From Saccharum officinarum (lineage: Eukaryota > Streptophyta > Magnoliopsida > Poales > Poaceae), in contig CM036160.1 of assembly GCA_020631735.1 (NCBI GenBank), positions 7,470,746-7,534,745 of the forward strand: a DNA stretch of 64,000 nt, in the 5' to 3' direction. Position numbers and translations under genes: made by a program. Shown here one piece after another: positions 20,959 to 31,446 of this stretch; position 1 is the first letter of the stretch, and every line of letters starts with the position of its first letter. The notes below the pieces were generated by a model that had not been told where the DNA came from, searched no databases, and was given only the letters and a program-made list of their open reading frames with translations.

Positions 20959-22049
20959 AAAAAATAATAATAAAAGCTATTAGCTAAATTTCCACTACTA
21001 GCTATTACCTATATGTACTAATGCACGTTCAAAAAATACAAGTACTACTGGCAATCTACTTGATTCACTATATGAAGCACAATGTACTGAAGATGAACAT
21101 TGTGATAGTTTCACCTTCAGTGGTAGTCCTGACTAGACAGACACTCAATCCAAAGCTTAGATAGGATTCCGTTGTTAGTCCTCTGCTGGCAATGGCAATC
21201 CATAACGATCTGTGTATAAACAAACTTGTGACCAACTAAGCCGTCACAGCTGGGAAGTGAACATGTCTGATCATCCCAAAATGTTTGCAAGACTGCACTT
21301 AGAAATGTGAGCTTCAGGCCGGCAGATGCAAGATAACTGATAAACTTGTGACATAAGAATGATGCCTCTCTTTTGTGGACTTTCTACAGGAACAAGATGG
21401 GAACGTTTAGTTATTATTAGTCCATTTTATTGATTGCAAACATCACTCGGGGGATTGTATTATCTAGAATCCTACAAGCAAAAGAATGGAGCAACATTGC
21501 TTCCAAAGTCCAACGAGACCGTGTGACGCAGTACACAAACCATTATATATCATATTTTCAGAAGAAAAGACACCCACACGATTTTTCAGAACCCAAAACA
21601 AAAGTTACAAGTGGCCATACATGTTAGCAGAACAGAGCAAAAGCTCAATACAGTGTATATTCAGTCCCAGTGGCCACGCCTTGGATGGAGTATGGACACC
21701 TTGTCCAAGTTGAACGAAAACTGAATGATTCAGAAGGAAAAAGGTTTATATTCAGTTCCCAGTGGCCATGCCATGGACTGAGAAATAATTGATGAGCCAA
21801 AATAGTAACTGAATAAGATAGTCTGATGAGCAGAACACTAATAATTGAATAAGATAACTAGTAGTCTAGTACTGCTCTCACTTCTCACTGAAACTTTCTC
21901 AAGAGAAAACAAAGGACTAGACCTAGATAGCATCAGCTCTGAAAGATGGTCGATTTGCTGAACTGCTCAACAGAATACAAAATGCTGGACGGCTGGAGAA
22001 GCATCAACACCGTGTAGTGATGCTGGAATAGCATTGCCTCTTAGGATGA
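20959..22049. other. 3' flank of F-box copy 5
   Basis: Aligns with 16310-17555, the flank of the previous unit (shared words CAATGTACTGAAGATGAACA and AAACTTGTGACAT), without the Stowaway fragment. No coding sequence is seen. Confidence 0.5.
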
Positions 22050-24657
22050 TCACTGAGTCCCCACAGTTGATGTTAGTGCACCTCTAGCACAAGCTGTAAA
22101 TCAAACTATAAAGGTCATAACCATGCTATAGATTACCAATCAAACATGCATGAGCCAAAGGAGAAACATACTGAGACTTGAAAATTCTGTTTTTGGCAAG
22201 GTATTCAGATAGGCTTCACAAGGGTGGAAACAAGAAAATAGATCAACAGCATCCTAGGCCTCTCTATTCAGTGTCTCGACCTCAGATAGTTTTCAATGTT
22301 TTTTTTTTTTGCTATGCCTATCTATATAAATGCAATGTAACTTATCTAAACACATTTTGTACAGTGACCAATTAGTATTTGTAAAGTATAAAGCTTGTAA
22401 CCATGTTGTGGATCAGCAAATCAAACTTACATGAGTTAGAAGACAACATTATACTTACTATGAAGGTTTACATTGTGTTTTGGGTGAGTTTTTTTGGAAT
22501 GCATGGGTTAAATAAAACAATATATTAATAGCCTCCTAGTCCTAGTTGTGAATTCATTTTCTAACCTGAACACATATATCGTTGTTGAAGTTTTTCTTGT
22601 TTCTCTAAACCTAAATAAAGTGTTACTTGTCTAAGCTATCCGTGTTATCTTCACAAGCTGAATGAGCAACATGCTAGGTTTACCGGGTTTTTTTTGTATG
22701 ATTTTCAGACTGGCCAAACATAGAATAATATATAAACAACCTCCTAGCATCCTAGGTGTGTATTTAATATTTCAACCACATATAGTTGTCGGTGTTTTTC
22801 TTGTCTCTAAATCTAAATGCAATATTTATCCAAACTCTAAATATAAACATTTTCTATTTCCTTCTGCCCAAACCAGAGTACTGCTAGAGCGACTAATTTT
22901 GATGTATAATGTTAAACACGCACAAAGCTTATAACCATGTTATGGGTCAGCAATGAAAGATCAATATACTGATTTTGAAGGTTTAGAACTTTAGATTGTG
23001 ATTTGGGTATCATCCTTCAACTCACTCGTTATTATTTTGTCGTCTCCACTGGCTGTGGCGATTTGTGGCTAGCAAAATCTGAAAAGTAGCATGCATAGAT
23101 ATTAAAATTATTACATAACTCCGTATGTAGCTTTCTGAGATGAACAATAGAGCATTCCTAATGTAAAATATTTAGGAGTGCAAACAAAAAAACCATAAGC
23201 CAGTCATTTGTCACTTAAGTTTCAAACGTTCACAAGGTTAGGGTCTTCTAGTTTCGAGCTTCAAAATTAGACTGGCCAATGAGGATATACAAAATTTTCG
23301 ATCAACAACTTGTGGCTAATTGATAGAAACAAAATCAACTATATTTCCAAGAGGCACATGTTGATTACCATAAACGGTGCCTATGACTAGGAGCCCAATT
23401 GACCAAAATCAGATGTGACGCTATGTTGTTAAATATTCATTTTTCCCTTGCAGAGGTAGCATATGTTTCCATTTAACTAAAATGTGTACATAGCAGATCA
23501 TCATGTATATAGATAGAAGCTGTAAAGTGCCGAATTATATAAGTAAATAAACAAGGCTAATTATTTACCTGGAATGTAAAAACTCAAGTAGGGCAAGACA
23601 TCATAGTGGTTGTACTCAGGGTTGCTTAGTCTCTTGAACCGCCCTGATTTTAGCTCAAACATGAAGCCACTAGCATCATCGCCCAGTAAGAGAAAATCCA
23701 CGCCCTCAGCAAATCCAATAACATTTATGCTGGTGTAACCAGTCCGAGGAATAATAGGAATTAGATTGTTAAGCAAGACAACTCTATCTTGTACCCATCC
23801 CATAGATCCATCCGGATTCACCTTTCTCGCCCACAAGTCGAGGGTTGAATCCTTGATAACAACAAAACCCAGCGACGAACCGTCGTCCATTGTCATGAGG
23901 ATATCAGGATGGCAATTGGTGTACATGCCTGGAAAGCAAATCGTAGTCAAGCAATGCTTTCCCAGATCATACTTGAGAATTCTGGTATCTGTGAGTAAGA
24001 AGTAGATTTGGTCTCCAACAAGGGCCCACGTTTCGTCGTGTAGAGGTGGGAATCTTCAGGCAGCTGCACAGAGGCCGTTGCGCTCCATGCTGCAGTCTCG
24101 GACGAGTATACCCATGCCCTAGCAGCAACATTGGTGTCTTCGTCGTTGTATGGGGTGCTCACAAACACCACTTGGAAAGGGCCGTCGCCGTGGCAGCCAC
24201 ACCGGTGGTTGCAGCTGGCCGCCGCACAAAGAACCGTGCCAGAGTGGCAATATGAGTCGGGGTCAGGATCGCTGAGCACCTTATGGTCGCCGGTGATGGG
24301 GTCCCACACAACGAGACTTCCCCTCGTGCCCCCTACCATATCGAAGAGGACACGGCCATGGCGGCAGTCCAGAGCCCGGCATCCGTACGCTGGCTCGAGG
24401 AAGGGGATGCGAGTCGTGATGGGATCGAAGCGGCTGGCTTTGCTGGCGCAGGAGAAGGTGCTACCTAGTAAGCCGAGGAGGGGAGGTGTTCGATGGAACT
24501 CGCGGTAGCGGTGGGGGAAGGTGGAGTCGGATAGGATACGGCGCCAGAGCTGGCAGACAAGGGAGGCGCGTACGAGACACGCGGGGTCGTCGGGCGGGAG
24601 ACGGAGGAGGATCTCGGCGATGGCGTCGTCGATCAGCTCGGGCGGCGGCGGCGCCAT
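22050..24657 (-). pseudogene. F-box protein gene, array copy 5, one-base frameshift
   Basis: Starts at 24657 (MAPPPPELIDDAIAEIL) with a complete F-box (LPPDDPACLVRASLVCQLWR) and CRALDCRHGR, VWDPITGDHK and LCAAASCNHRCGC. At 24021-24030 the paralogous GGGCCCCACG reads GGGCCCACG, so one base is missing. The frame is lost after TTKRGP and recovered only in another frame, which is open through LGKHCLTTICFPG to VLPYLSFYIP. Exon 1 ends at 23569 (G/GTAAAT). Exon 2 is 22093-22050 (ACARGALTSTVGTQ-stop). A copia element begins only 63 bp upstream of the ATG, so any native promoter beyond that is displaced by 4.9 kb. It may be a recent pseudogene, or a gene with a homopolymer sequencing error. Confidence 0.82.
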
Positions 24658-24720
24658 GGGCGGGTGCGTATATTGCGGTGCGTATCAGCTCAACGGTGAG
24701 CAGCCGTGGAAGGTGCACAC

Positions 24721-24990
24721 TGTTTGAATAAGCCCTGAGCATCCTAATTTAGCAAGTAGGAAATTGATTAGCCGGCTGTGCTAAGAATGGCATGCCCCAG
24801 ATTGTTGGGATGGCAACAATTGCGCACGAGCATGCTGTGATTGTATCAGCAATTTGTATCCATATTTAGCTTGTAATTTTGCTTTATATAGAAATGAAAC
24901 ATCAAGAGAAAAGCTGTCGCTTGCAGCACAAAAACATTTGCGTCCTCTGTGTTCGCGTGTGTCCACCCTCTCCCTATCGGAATTCTGTCA
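24721..24990 (+). repeat. 5' LTR of the copia element
   Basis: Begins TGTTTGAATAAGCC and ends AATTCTGTCA (TG...CA). TTTATATAGAAATG near 24884-24897 is a plausible TATA region. It lies 63 bp from the start codon of the divergent F-box copy 5. Confidence 0.95.
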
Positions 24991-24991
24991 A

Positions 24992-25005
24992 TTGGTATCA
25001 GAGCC
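24992..25005 (+). promoter_or_regulatory. Primer-binding site of the copia element
   Basis: TTGGTATCAGAGCC begins two bases after the 5' LTR. TGGTATCAGAGC is complementary to the 3' end of plant initiator methionine tRNA, the usual copia primer. Confidence 0.9.
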
Positions 25006-25021
25006 GATCCTCGCCGTCGCC

Positions 25022-28000
25022 ATGTCGTCGAAGTCTCCAACCAAGAAGGAGACTGGTGACAGCTCCGGCGAGAAGAAGGTCCAGTCGTCACGTTCGCCAC
25101 CACGTCGCCGTGGCCGTTCCCACAGCCGTCGCTCCGGCTCACGAGTCGTCGAGCGCGTCATCGAGCGGCCATCCGCGAACGTCGCGTGGCCGATGCTCAC
25201 GCGGACGAACTACCCGGAGTGGGCGCTGGTGATGGAGGTGAACTTCCAAACGCTCCGCGTCTGGGACGCCGTCGACATCGGCATCGATGAAGACGCCGAT
25301 GAAGATGAGTACCAACAGGACCGCCAGGCCATGGCGGGTCTCCTGCGCTCGGTTCCCTCCGAGATGTGGGGGACGCTCGGTCGCAAGCGGACCGTGAAGG
25401 AAGCGTGGGACGCCGTCAAGGTGCTCCGGATCGGCGACGACCGCGCACGCGACGCCAGCGCGCAGCAGCTTCGCCGCGAGTTCGGTGCGCTCGTCTTCAA
25501 GGAGGGCGAGTCCGTCTCTGAGTTCGGCATCCGCATCACGACGCTCGCCACCAACCTTCGCATCCTCGGAGACAACATCACGGACGCCGAGGTAGTGAAG
25601 AAACTCCTGCAGGTCGTCCCAGAGCGGCTGTCACAGGCCGCCGTCTCCCTCGAGATGTTCCTCGATCTGAACAAGGTCTCGATCGAGGAAGTCATCGGGC
25701 GGCTGCGTGTGTTCGAGGAACGCGGCAAGCCGAAGGAGATCACGGATGGCATGGGGCGTTTGATGCTCTGTGAAGAAGACTGGGAGGCCCGACGCAAGGC
25801 GCGCCGTGAGCAGGAGAGCTCTGGCGGCAGCTCCGGCCCCAGCAACCGCGGGAAGCGCCGAGGGCGCGGACGCGGTCGTGGCGGCGGCGCAGGATCTTCA
25901 TCGCGTGATGGCCGCGATGGCCAGAACGTCGGTGCCGGGAACGCCGGTGGTGGGAAGCCACCGCCCGGCACTCTTTGCCACAACTGCGGCAAGGGTGGCC
26001 ATTGGGCCAAGGATTGCCGCGGGAAGAAGAAGGGCGTGGCACATGTCGCGCAAGCTGAAGAAGAAGGGGCGCTCATGTACATCGCCGCGGACACTGAGGT
26101 ATGCGCGTCGCCGGACTTGTGCTCTCATCCCGTGTCGCCACCACATGCTTTTCCACAGGCTCGCGTCCACCTCGTCGAACGAAAAGTTCTGCTCCATCTC
26201 AATGAGGAGGAGCAGGAGGTTGTGGGGCCTCGCCGCTGGGTGCTCGACACTGGCGCGACGAACCACATGACGGGGTCGTGTTCTGTCTTCGCCGAGCTGA
26301 ACACCAACGTTGCCGGGACTGTCAAGTTCGGTGACGGTTCAGTTGTCGCCATCGAAGGAAAAGGCACCGTGCTGTTCGCCCTGAAGAACGGAGAACACCG
26401 GCGTCTCGACGGCGTCTACTTCATCCCGAGGCTCACCACCAACATCATCAGCCTCGGGCAGATGGATGAGGATGGCCTCAAGGTGGACATTGAGTCCGGC
26501 TTCCTGCGCCTCTATGACCTGCAGCGCAGGCTACTCGCCAAGGTGCAGCGATCGGCAAGTCGGCTCTACTACCTCGACATGAATGTCGTGGCGCCAGTCT
26601 GCCTCACTGCCAGAGCCGGTGACGTCGCTTGGCGCTGGCATGAGAGGTATGGGCATCTCAATTTCCAGGCGCTGAGGAAGCTGGGACGCGATGAACTCGT
26701 GCGCGGGCTGCCGGTGGTTGATCACGTTGATCAGGTCTGTGAGGACTGCGTGCTGGCCAAGCAAAAGCGCACGTCGTTCCCGCAGACCGCGAAGTTCAGA
26801 GCTGAGGAGCAGCTTGAACTCGTCCATGGTGATCTGTGCGGGCCGATCACGCCGCACACACCAGCCGGGAATGCCTATTTCCTGCTGCTGGTGGATGACA
26901 TGAGCCGCTACATGTGGCTCACCCTCCTGCGCACTAAGGCGGATGCACCAGCGGCCATCATGGAGTTCCAAGCCCGTACCGAGCGTGAGACGGGCAAGAA
27001 ACTCAAGGTCCTGCGAACTGACAATGGAGGCGAGTTTACCTCGGTCGAGTTCGCTTCTTACTGTGCAGGTGAGGGAGTCCAGCGCCACCTCTCGGCTCCT
27101 TACTCGCCGCACCAGAATGGCGTCGTAGAGCGCCGCAATCAGATGATTGCAGGCATGGCGCGGAGTATTCTGCGCGCACGTGGCGTACCCGGACGTTTCT
27201 GGGGAGAGGCGGTCCACACTGCCGTGTATCTCCTTAACCGGGCACCGACGGCGGCGCTCGAAGGCAAGACCCCGTATCAGGCGTGGTACGGGAAGAAACC
27301 TCCAGTGCATTTTCTGAAGGTGTTCGGATGTGTCGCGTACATCAAGCGGCTGCGCCCACACGTCGCCAAGCTAGAAGACCGCGGCCAGAAGGTCGTCTTC
27401 ATCGGCTACCAAAGCGGGTCCAAAGCATATCGCTTCTACGACCCCGCGACGGAGCGCGTTCATGTCTCGCGAGACGCGGTCTTCGACGAGAGCACGCGCT
27501 GGGACTGGGGGAGTACATCTTCTGGATCCGATTCCGAGCCTTTCACCATCGAGGAGGAATACGAGCTTCCACTCCGAGCTGCTGGAACATCGTCGCCTAG
27601 CACGACGCGGGAAGCGTCCACAACGTCGTCCACCACGCCGGAGTCACCCGCGGTCGCGGCGTCACCAACATCTCCTGCGCCGGCTGGCACATCATCGCCG
27701 CGAACTCCGATCGTTCCCACGGGGACGCAGGCTGAGTTTGTCACTCCACTCAGCGACGACCCCAACCTCGACGCAGATGATGACGAGGACATGGTGCACC
27801 GGTACCGCAGGCTGGACAACATCATCGGCTCTGGAGCCGTTCCAGGCCTGGCGGACCGTGATAGAATGGAGGCCGAGCTGCACTCGGTCAGCGTGGAGGA
27901 GCCACGTTCGGTGAAGGAGGCCGGAGGCGATCCAAACTGGATTGCCGCGATGGAGGAGGAGATGAACTCCATTCGGGAGAATGGGACCTGGTCCCTGGTG

Positions 28001-29386
28001 GAACTCCCGCGTGGCCACCGTGCTATTGGCCTCAAGTGGGTCTATAAGGTCAAGCGCGACGAGAACGGGAACGTGGCCAAATACAAGGCACGCCTCGTCG
28101 CCAAGGGTTATGTGCAGCGCCCTGGCATCGACTTTGAAGAAGTCTTCGCTCCTGTGGCTCGGTTGGAGTCGGTGCGACTGCTCCTCGCCATAGCAGCGCA
28201 CTACGGCTGGGGCGTCCACCACATGGACGTCAAATCGGCGTTCTTGAATGGTGATCTCCAGGAAGAGGTTTACGTTCAGCAACCGCCGGGGTTCGCCGAC
28301 GGCACGCACCAGCACAAGGCACTACGCCTGCACAAGGCGCTGTATGGACTCCGGCAGGCGCCACGAGCGTGGAATCAGAAGCTCGACGCCTCGCTATTGG
28401 CGCACGGCTTCACTCGCTGCATCAACGAGCACGGGATGTACACCCGTGGAGGAGGAGCTGCACGCCTGATCGTAGGCGTGTACGTGGATGATCTAATCAT
28501 CACAGGAGGCAACGCTGGAGCGGTGAACAAGTTCAAAGCTGAGATGATGAACACGTTCCGTATGAGTGACCTCGGGCTCCTCTCATACTACCTCGGTCTG
28601 GAGGTGACGCAGGGTGCGGGCGGCATCACCCTTCGGCAAGGAGCCTACGCCACTAAAATTCTTGAGAAGGCGGGGCTAGGCGCTTGCAAGCCGAGCGCCA
28701 CTCCCATGGAGATGAAGCTCAAGCTATTGAAGGAAGGAATGACACCGAGTGTTGACGCTACTGACTACCGTAGCCTCATCGGGAGCCTCAGATACCTGTG
28801 CAACTCTAGACCTGACTTGGCCTACGCAGTTGGGTACTTGAGTCGATTCATGGAAGCACCTCGGGAGGAGCATCTTGCTGCCGTCAAGAGGGTGCTCCGC
28901 TATGTGGCAGGGACAGTACATTGGGGCTTGCACTACTGTCCCGGAAAAAGAACAGAAGGAGTCCCCAAGCTGGTTGGCTACTCTGACAGCGATCTCGCCG
29001 GAGACGTCAATGATCGGAAGAGCACTAGCGGGCTCATCTTCTTCCTTGCAGGTGGACCGGTTGCCTGGCAATCGGCCAAGCAGAAAGTGGTCGCGTTATC
29101 CTCATGTGAGGCGGAATACATTGCGGCCGCGGGAGCTGCGTGTGAAGCAGTCTGGTTAGCACGCTTGATGGCTGAGCTCGTCGGAGGAGCTGTCCTTGCG
29201 CCGAAGCTCAAGGTAGACAACAAGTCTGCCATCTCTCTGACGAAGAACCCGGTGCATCATGACCGGACTGGGAGACATTCTCACAAAAGCTCTTGGGCGC
29301 GTTCGGTTTCAGGAACTTCGTGGCGAGATCGGCATGAAGAATTTAGTCTAGCAGCTCTAGGGCTTAGGAGGAGAATGTTTGAATAA
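25022..29386 (+). CDS. Copia gag-pol polyprotein, C-terminally frameshifted
   Basis: Start chosen at MSSKSPTKKE, the first ATG after the primer site. The frame is open further upstream into the LTR but has no role there. Gag comes first (TNYPEWALVMEVNFQ), with a zinc knuckle CHNCGKGGHWAKDC at 319-332. Protease active site LDTGA with D409. Integrase zinc site H540, H545, C573, C576 and catalytic D604, D667, E703 (D-35-E). Reverse transcriptase with YVDD at 1154-1157. RNase H D1324, E1363 and D1399. After NPVHHDRT the usual KHID...IR segment is absent: a deletion near 29270 joins directly to the terminal DILTKALG block in another frame, so the last RNase H aspartate is lost and the frame ends in LTR sequence (1454 residues). 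All other catalytic residues that I checked are present. The polyprotein would process itself and drive reverse transcription and integration in the cell. Here RNase H is probably defective. Confidence 0.92.
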   Translation: MSSKSPTKKETGDSSGEKKVQSSRSPPRRRGRSHSRRSGSRVVERVIERPSANVAWPMLTRTNYPEWALVMEVNFQTLRVWDAVDIGIDEDADEDEYQQDRQAMAGLLRSVPSEMWGTLGRKRTVKEAWDAVKVLRIGDDRARDASAQQLRREFGALVFKEGESVSEFGIRITTLATNLRILGDNITDAEVVKKLLQVVPERLSQAAVSLEMFLDLNKVSIEEVIGRLRVFEERGKPKEITDGMGRLMLCEEDWEARRKARREQESSGGSSGPSNRGKRRGRGRGRGGGAGSSSRDGRDGQNVGAGNAGGGKPPPGTLCHNCGKGGHWAKDCRGKKKGVAHVAQAEEEGALMYIAADTEVCASPDLCSHPVSPPHAFPQARVHLVERKVLLHLNEEEQEVVGPRRWVLDTGATNHMTGSCSVFAELNTNVAGTVKFGDGSVVAIEGKGTVLFALKNGEHRRLDGVYFIPRLTTNIISLGQMDEDGLKVDIESGFLRLYDLQRRLLAKVQRSASRLYYLDMNVVAPVCLTARAGDVAWRWHERYGHLNFQALRKLGRDELVRGLPVVDHVDQVCEDCVLAKQKRTSFPQTAKFRAEEQLELVHGDLCGPITPHTPAGNAYFLLLVDDMSRYMWLTLLRTKADAPAAIMEFQARTERETGKKLKVLRTDNGGEFTSVEFASYCAGEGVQRHLSAPYSPHQNGVVERRNQMIAGMARSILRARGVPGRFWGEAVHTAVYLLNRAPTAALEGKTPYQAWYGKKPPVHFLKVFGCVAYIKRLRPHVAKLEDRGQKVVFIGYQSGSKAYRFYDPATERVHVSRDAVFDESTRWDWGSTSSGSDSEPFTIEEEYELPLRAAGTSSPSTTREASTTSSTTPESPAVAASPTSPAPAGTSSPRTPIVPTGTQAEFVTPLSDDPNLDADDDEDMVHRYRRLDNIIGSGAVPGLADRDRMEAELHSVSVEEPRSVKEAGGDPNWIAAMEEEMNSIRENGTWSLVELPRGHRAIGLKWVYKVKRDENGNVAKYKARLVAKGYVQRPGIDFEEVFAPVARLESVRLLLAIAAHYGWGVHHMDVKSAFLNGDLQEEVYVQQPPGFADGTHQHKALRLHKALYGLRQAPRAWNQKLDASLLAHGFTRCINEHGMYTRGGGAARLIVGVYVDDLIITGGNAGAVNKFKAEMMNTFRMSDLGLLSYYLGLEVTQGAGGITLRQGAYATKILEKAGLGACKPSATPMEMKLKLLKEGMTPSVDATDYRSLIGSLRYLCNSRPDLAYAVGYLSRFMEAPREEHLAAVKRVLRYVAGTVHWGLHYCPGKRTEGVPKLVGYSDSDLAGDVNDRKSTSGLIFFLAGGPVAWQSAKQKVVALSSCEAEYIAAAGAACEAVWLARLMAELVGGAVLAPKLKVDNKSAISLTKNPVHHDRTGRHSHKSSWARSVSGTSWRDRHEEFSLAALGLRRRMFE

Positions 29387-29645
29387 GCCCTGAGCATCCT
29401 AATTTAGCAAGTAGGAAATTGATTAGCCGGCTGTGCTAAGAATGGCATGCCCCAGATTGTTGGGATGGCAACAATTGCGCGCGAGCATGCTGTGATTGTA
29501 TCAGCAATTTGTATCCATATTTAGCTTGTAATTTTGCTTTATATAGAAATGAAACATCAAGAGAAAAGCTGTCGCTTGCAGCACAAAAACATTTGCGTCC
29601 TCTGTGTTCGCGTGTGTCCACCCTCTCCCTATCGGAATTCTGTCA
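29376..29645 (+). repeat. 3' LTR of the copia element
   Basis: 270 bp, one substitution from the 5' LTR. Preceded directly by the purine-rich tract GGCTTAGGAGGAGAA (29361-29375), the plus-strand primer. The second large copy of this locus (from 47423) begins inside this LTR. Confidence 0.95.
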
Positions 29646-30294
29646 CACACCCTGGGCAAGGCAAGGCTGCTGGTCGGCCATGTCCTGGACCACAATCTCG
29701 ACATGCTAGGCATGGGCTGCCTAGCCTACCTCAAGTGTGACACAGCCATGTACCAGTCGCTGATGAAAACAAGCAACCTCAGCAACTCACTCAAACTCAC
29801 CAGCAAAGAAAGGAGCGCCTGTGGCCTACAGGAGAGAAAGGAGACACAGAGGAGCAAGAAGATAGAGGATGCACGAGGTACTACTCATGAAGAGGATGGG
29901 CGTCGCTCTGCTGGCGGCACCAGTGTCTTCCGCGTCCAAGAGAGCATACGACGCAATTTTCGCAGGGAACTTGATGTCGAGCTAAGTTGAGGCTCTGGAC
30001 GAGTTATTTCCTATGACCAACACTAGGGCAGGTAGAAAGCTCTTCTCAAACGCCGGAGTAGGATTGCGTAGCCAGCAGCGGAGGCGTCCAGCTTCGTAGG
30101 TTGCAGCACTGCTCTTAGCTCGGTTGTAGACCTTTTATGTAATATCGAAGCTTGGAGTTGTTTTCTAGGACGGTCCAGCATATGGTTGTAAGACCTCCGA
30201 GGGCGCTCGTCAAAAGGGCGTCGTTTGTATGATTAAACTCTTCTTTTTAATTACAATGATACGCAAATCTTTTATGTATTCGAAAAAAAGAAGA
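29646..30294 (+). pseudogene. Degenerate coding remnant ending in a LINE-like 3' end
   Basis: A frame reads LGKARLLVGHVLDHNLDMLG then MGCLAYLKCDTAMYQ directly after the copia element. It appears to continue a frame on the other side (QLNGEQPWKVHT), so the element split an older coding-like sequence. I do not recognise that protein. Further on, KRAYDAIFAGNLMSS-stop-VEALDELFPMTN resembles the short conserved tail of uncharacterised grass retroelement ORFs. The block ends TACAATGATACGCAAATC...GTATTCGAAAAAAAG, which matches what I know of grass LINE 3' ends. Stops and the mixed make-up mean no active gene. The family assignment is tentative. Confidence 0.4.
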
Positions 30295-31446
30295 TAGAAG
30301 AGGGTAAAATAGACATTTTATGCCCCTTCTGTCTCCTAATTTTGGGTAAATGATTATTTTAATTGTTGCGGCGTCCACCAGCAACGACGTACGTTTTCAT
30401 AATGGTACTGGGCAAATTTAATAGTTAGTGATGTGTGACAGCATATTCCATATTCCATATAAAAACGGTGTATGTGGGCAATATTTCCCAAACATCTATG
30501 GATTTATTTATGGATATGGATACCATTTTTTTGAGAACGTGCATGGCACGTGTTTTATTAAGAAGAAGTTTAGAAGGCTTACACACCCGTCGTCACATCA
30601 CGGCGAGCTGATGCGGTTGAACACGGACACAAGGCACCGCTAGGCGGTGGAACACATATTGTTGTAACTAACTAAGAAACTAATTATGTGACCGAATAGA
30701 TTGTGATGTTGAGCAAACTCATGCTCAAAACGCCTGAGGCGCCGCCCGCCTCCTGTGAGTGGCATCCATGGGGAACAGCTCCCGCATTGCGGCCTTCTTC
30801 GACGAGGATAGCGGTTCCTTGAAGGTTTCATGGAAGCGTGCCGCGATGGAGGGACGTGGTGTCATAGGCGACGTCCTGGACGTGCTCGCCGATGCCAGGT
30901 TCCTCTTACCCGTACCCACCCACCTGTGATCGGTATGATATTCTGCCCATTATGAAACGCATGGATCTAGAAATTGATCCATGCTACAATAGTTTTTTCC
31001 CCCTCCATTACGTTAGGTTAAACACATCAGGTTTCAGGTACTTGGCGAACCTTGTCCATGTTGAACAAAAACTGAATAATTCAAAAGGAAAAGATTGTAT
31101 ATTCAGTTCCTAAGGGCCACGCCATGTATGGACTGAGAAATAATTCATGATCCAAAATAGTAAACTGAAACATACTTCTCTCGCTTGTGTAAACTAAAAC
31201 GTAGTCTTTATTCAAGTTAACAGAAAATCCAATAAGATAACCGGTACTGTTCTCACCTCTCACTGAAACTTTCTCAAGACAGAACGAAACACTAGAAAGC
31301 ATCAGCTCTGCAAGATGGTCGGTTTATTGAGCTGCTCAACAAAATAGAAAACGCTGGAGAAGAATGAGCACCGTGCAGTGATGGATTGGTCCACATTACA
31401 TTTCCAGATTATATCCTCGAATAGCACTTGCCTTTTAGGAAGATCA
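30295..31446. other. Intergenic DNA with a retroelement relic; 3' flank of F-box copy 6
   Basis: 30295-30724 is AT-rich with no visible feature. 30725-30919 is the minus-strand relic listed separately. From about 30900, CCCGTACCCAC...AAATTGATCCATGC is shared with 36296-36400. From about 31040 the unit flank (AACTGAATAATTC, GGGCCACGCCATGTATGG) runs up to exon 2 of the next F-box copy. Confidence 0.45.
30725..30919 (-). pseudogene. Short retroelement-type ORF relic
   Basis: The minus strand reads ARFHETFKEPLSSSKKAAMR then ELFPMDATHRRR before a stop. The LSSSxxxAxxELFP pattern parallels the tail in the relic at 29.6-30.3 kb, in opposite orientation. It is too short to name. It could be a gag-like or LINE ORF1-like leftover. 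The same relic is at 48685-48879. Confidence 0.3.

Larger units (their letters stand above)
24721..29645 (+). mobile_element. Ty1/copia LTR retrotransposon, complete with both LTRs
   Basis: Order: LTR, primer-binding site, one gag-pol frame, purine tract, LTR. CACAC flanks both ends (24716-24720 and 29646-29650), the 5-bp integration footprint. The 270-bp LTRs differ at one base (A24826/G29481), so insertion is recent. The order protease-integrase-RT-RNase H fixes it as copia. The small size (4.9 kb) and short LTRs fit the Ale/Retrofit-like size class, but I cannot assign the lineage without a tree. A deletion near 29270 damages the end of RNase H. Confidence 0.95.

Noticed and set aside
24991..25006. 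tRNA-like sequence after the copia 5' LTR
   Set aside because: Only the primer-binding complement of initiator Met tRNA is present, with no cloverleaf. It is not a tRNA gene.
24854..25021. Upstream extension of the copia polyprotein into the 5' LTR
   Set aside because: This would start inside the LTR before the primer-binding site. The ATG at 25022 is the natural gag start.
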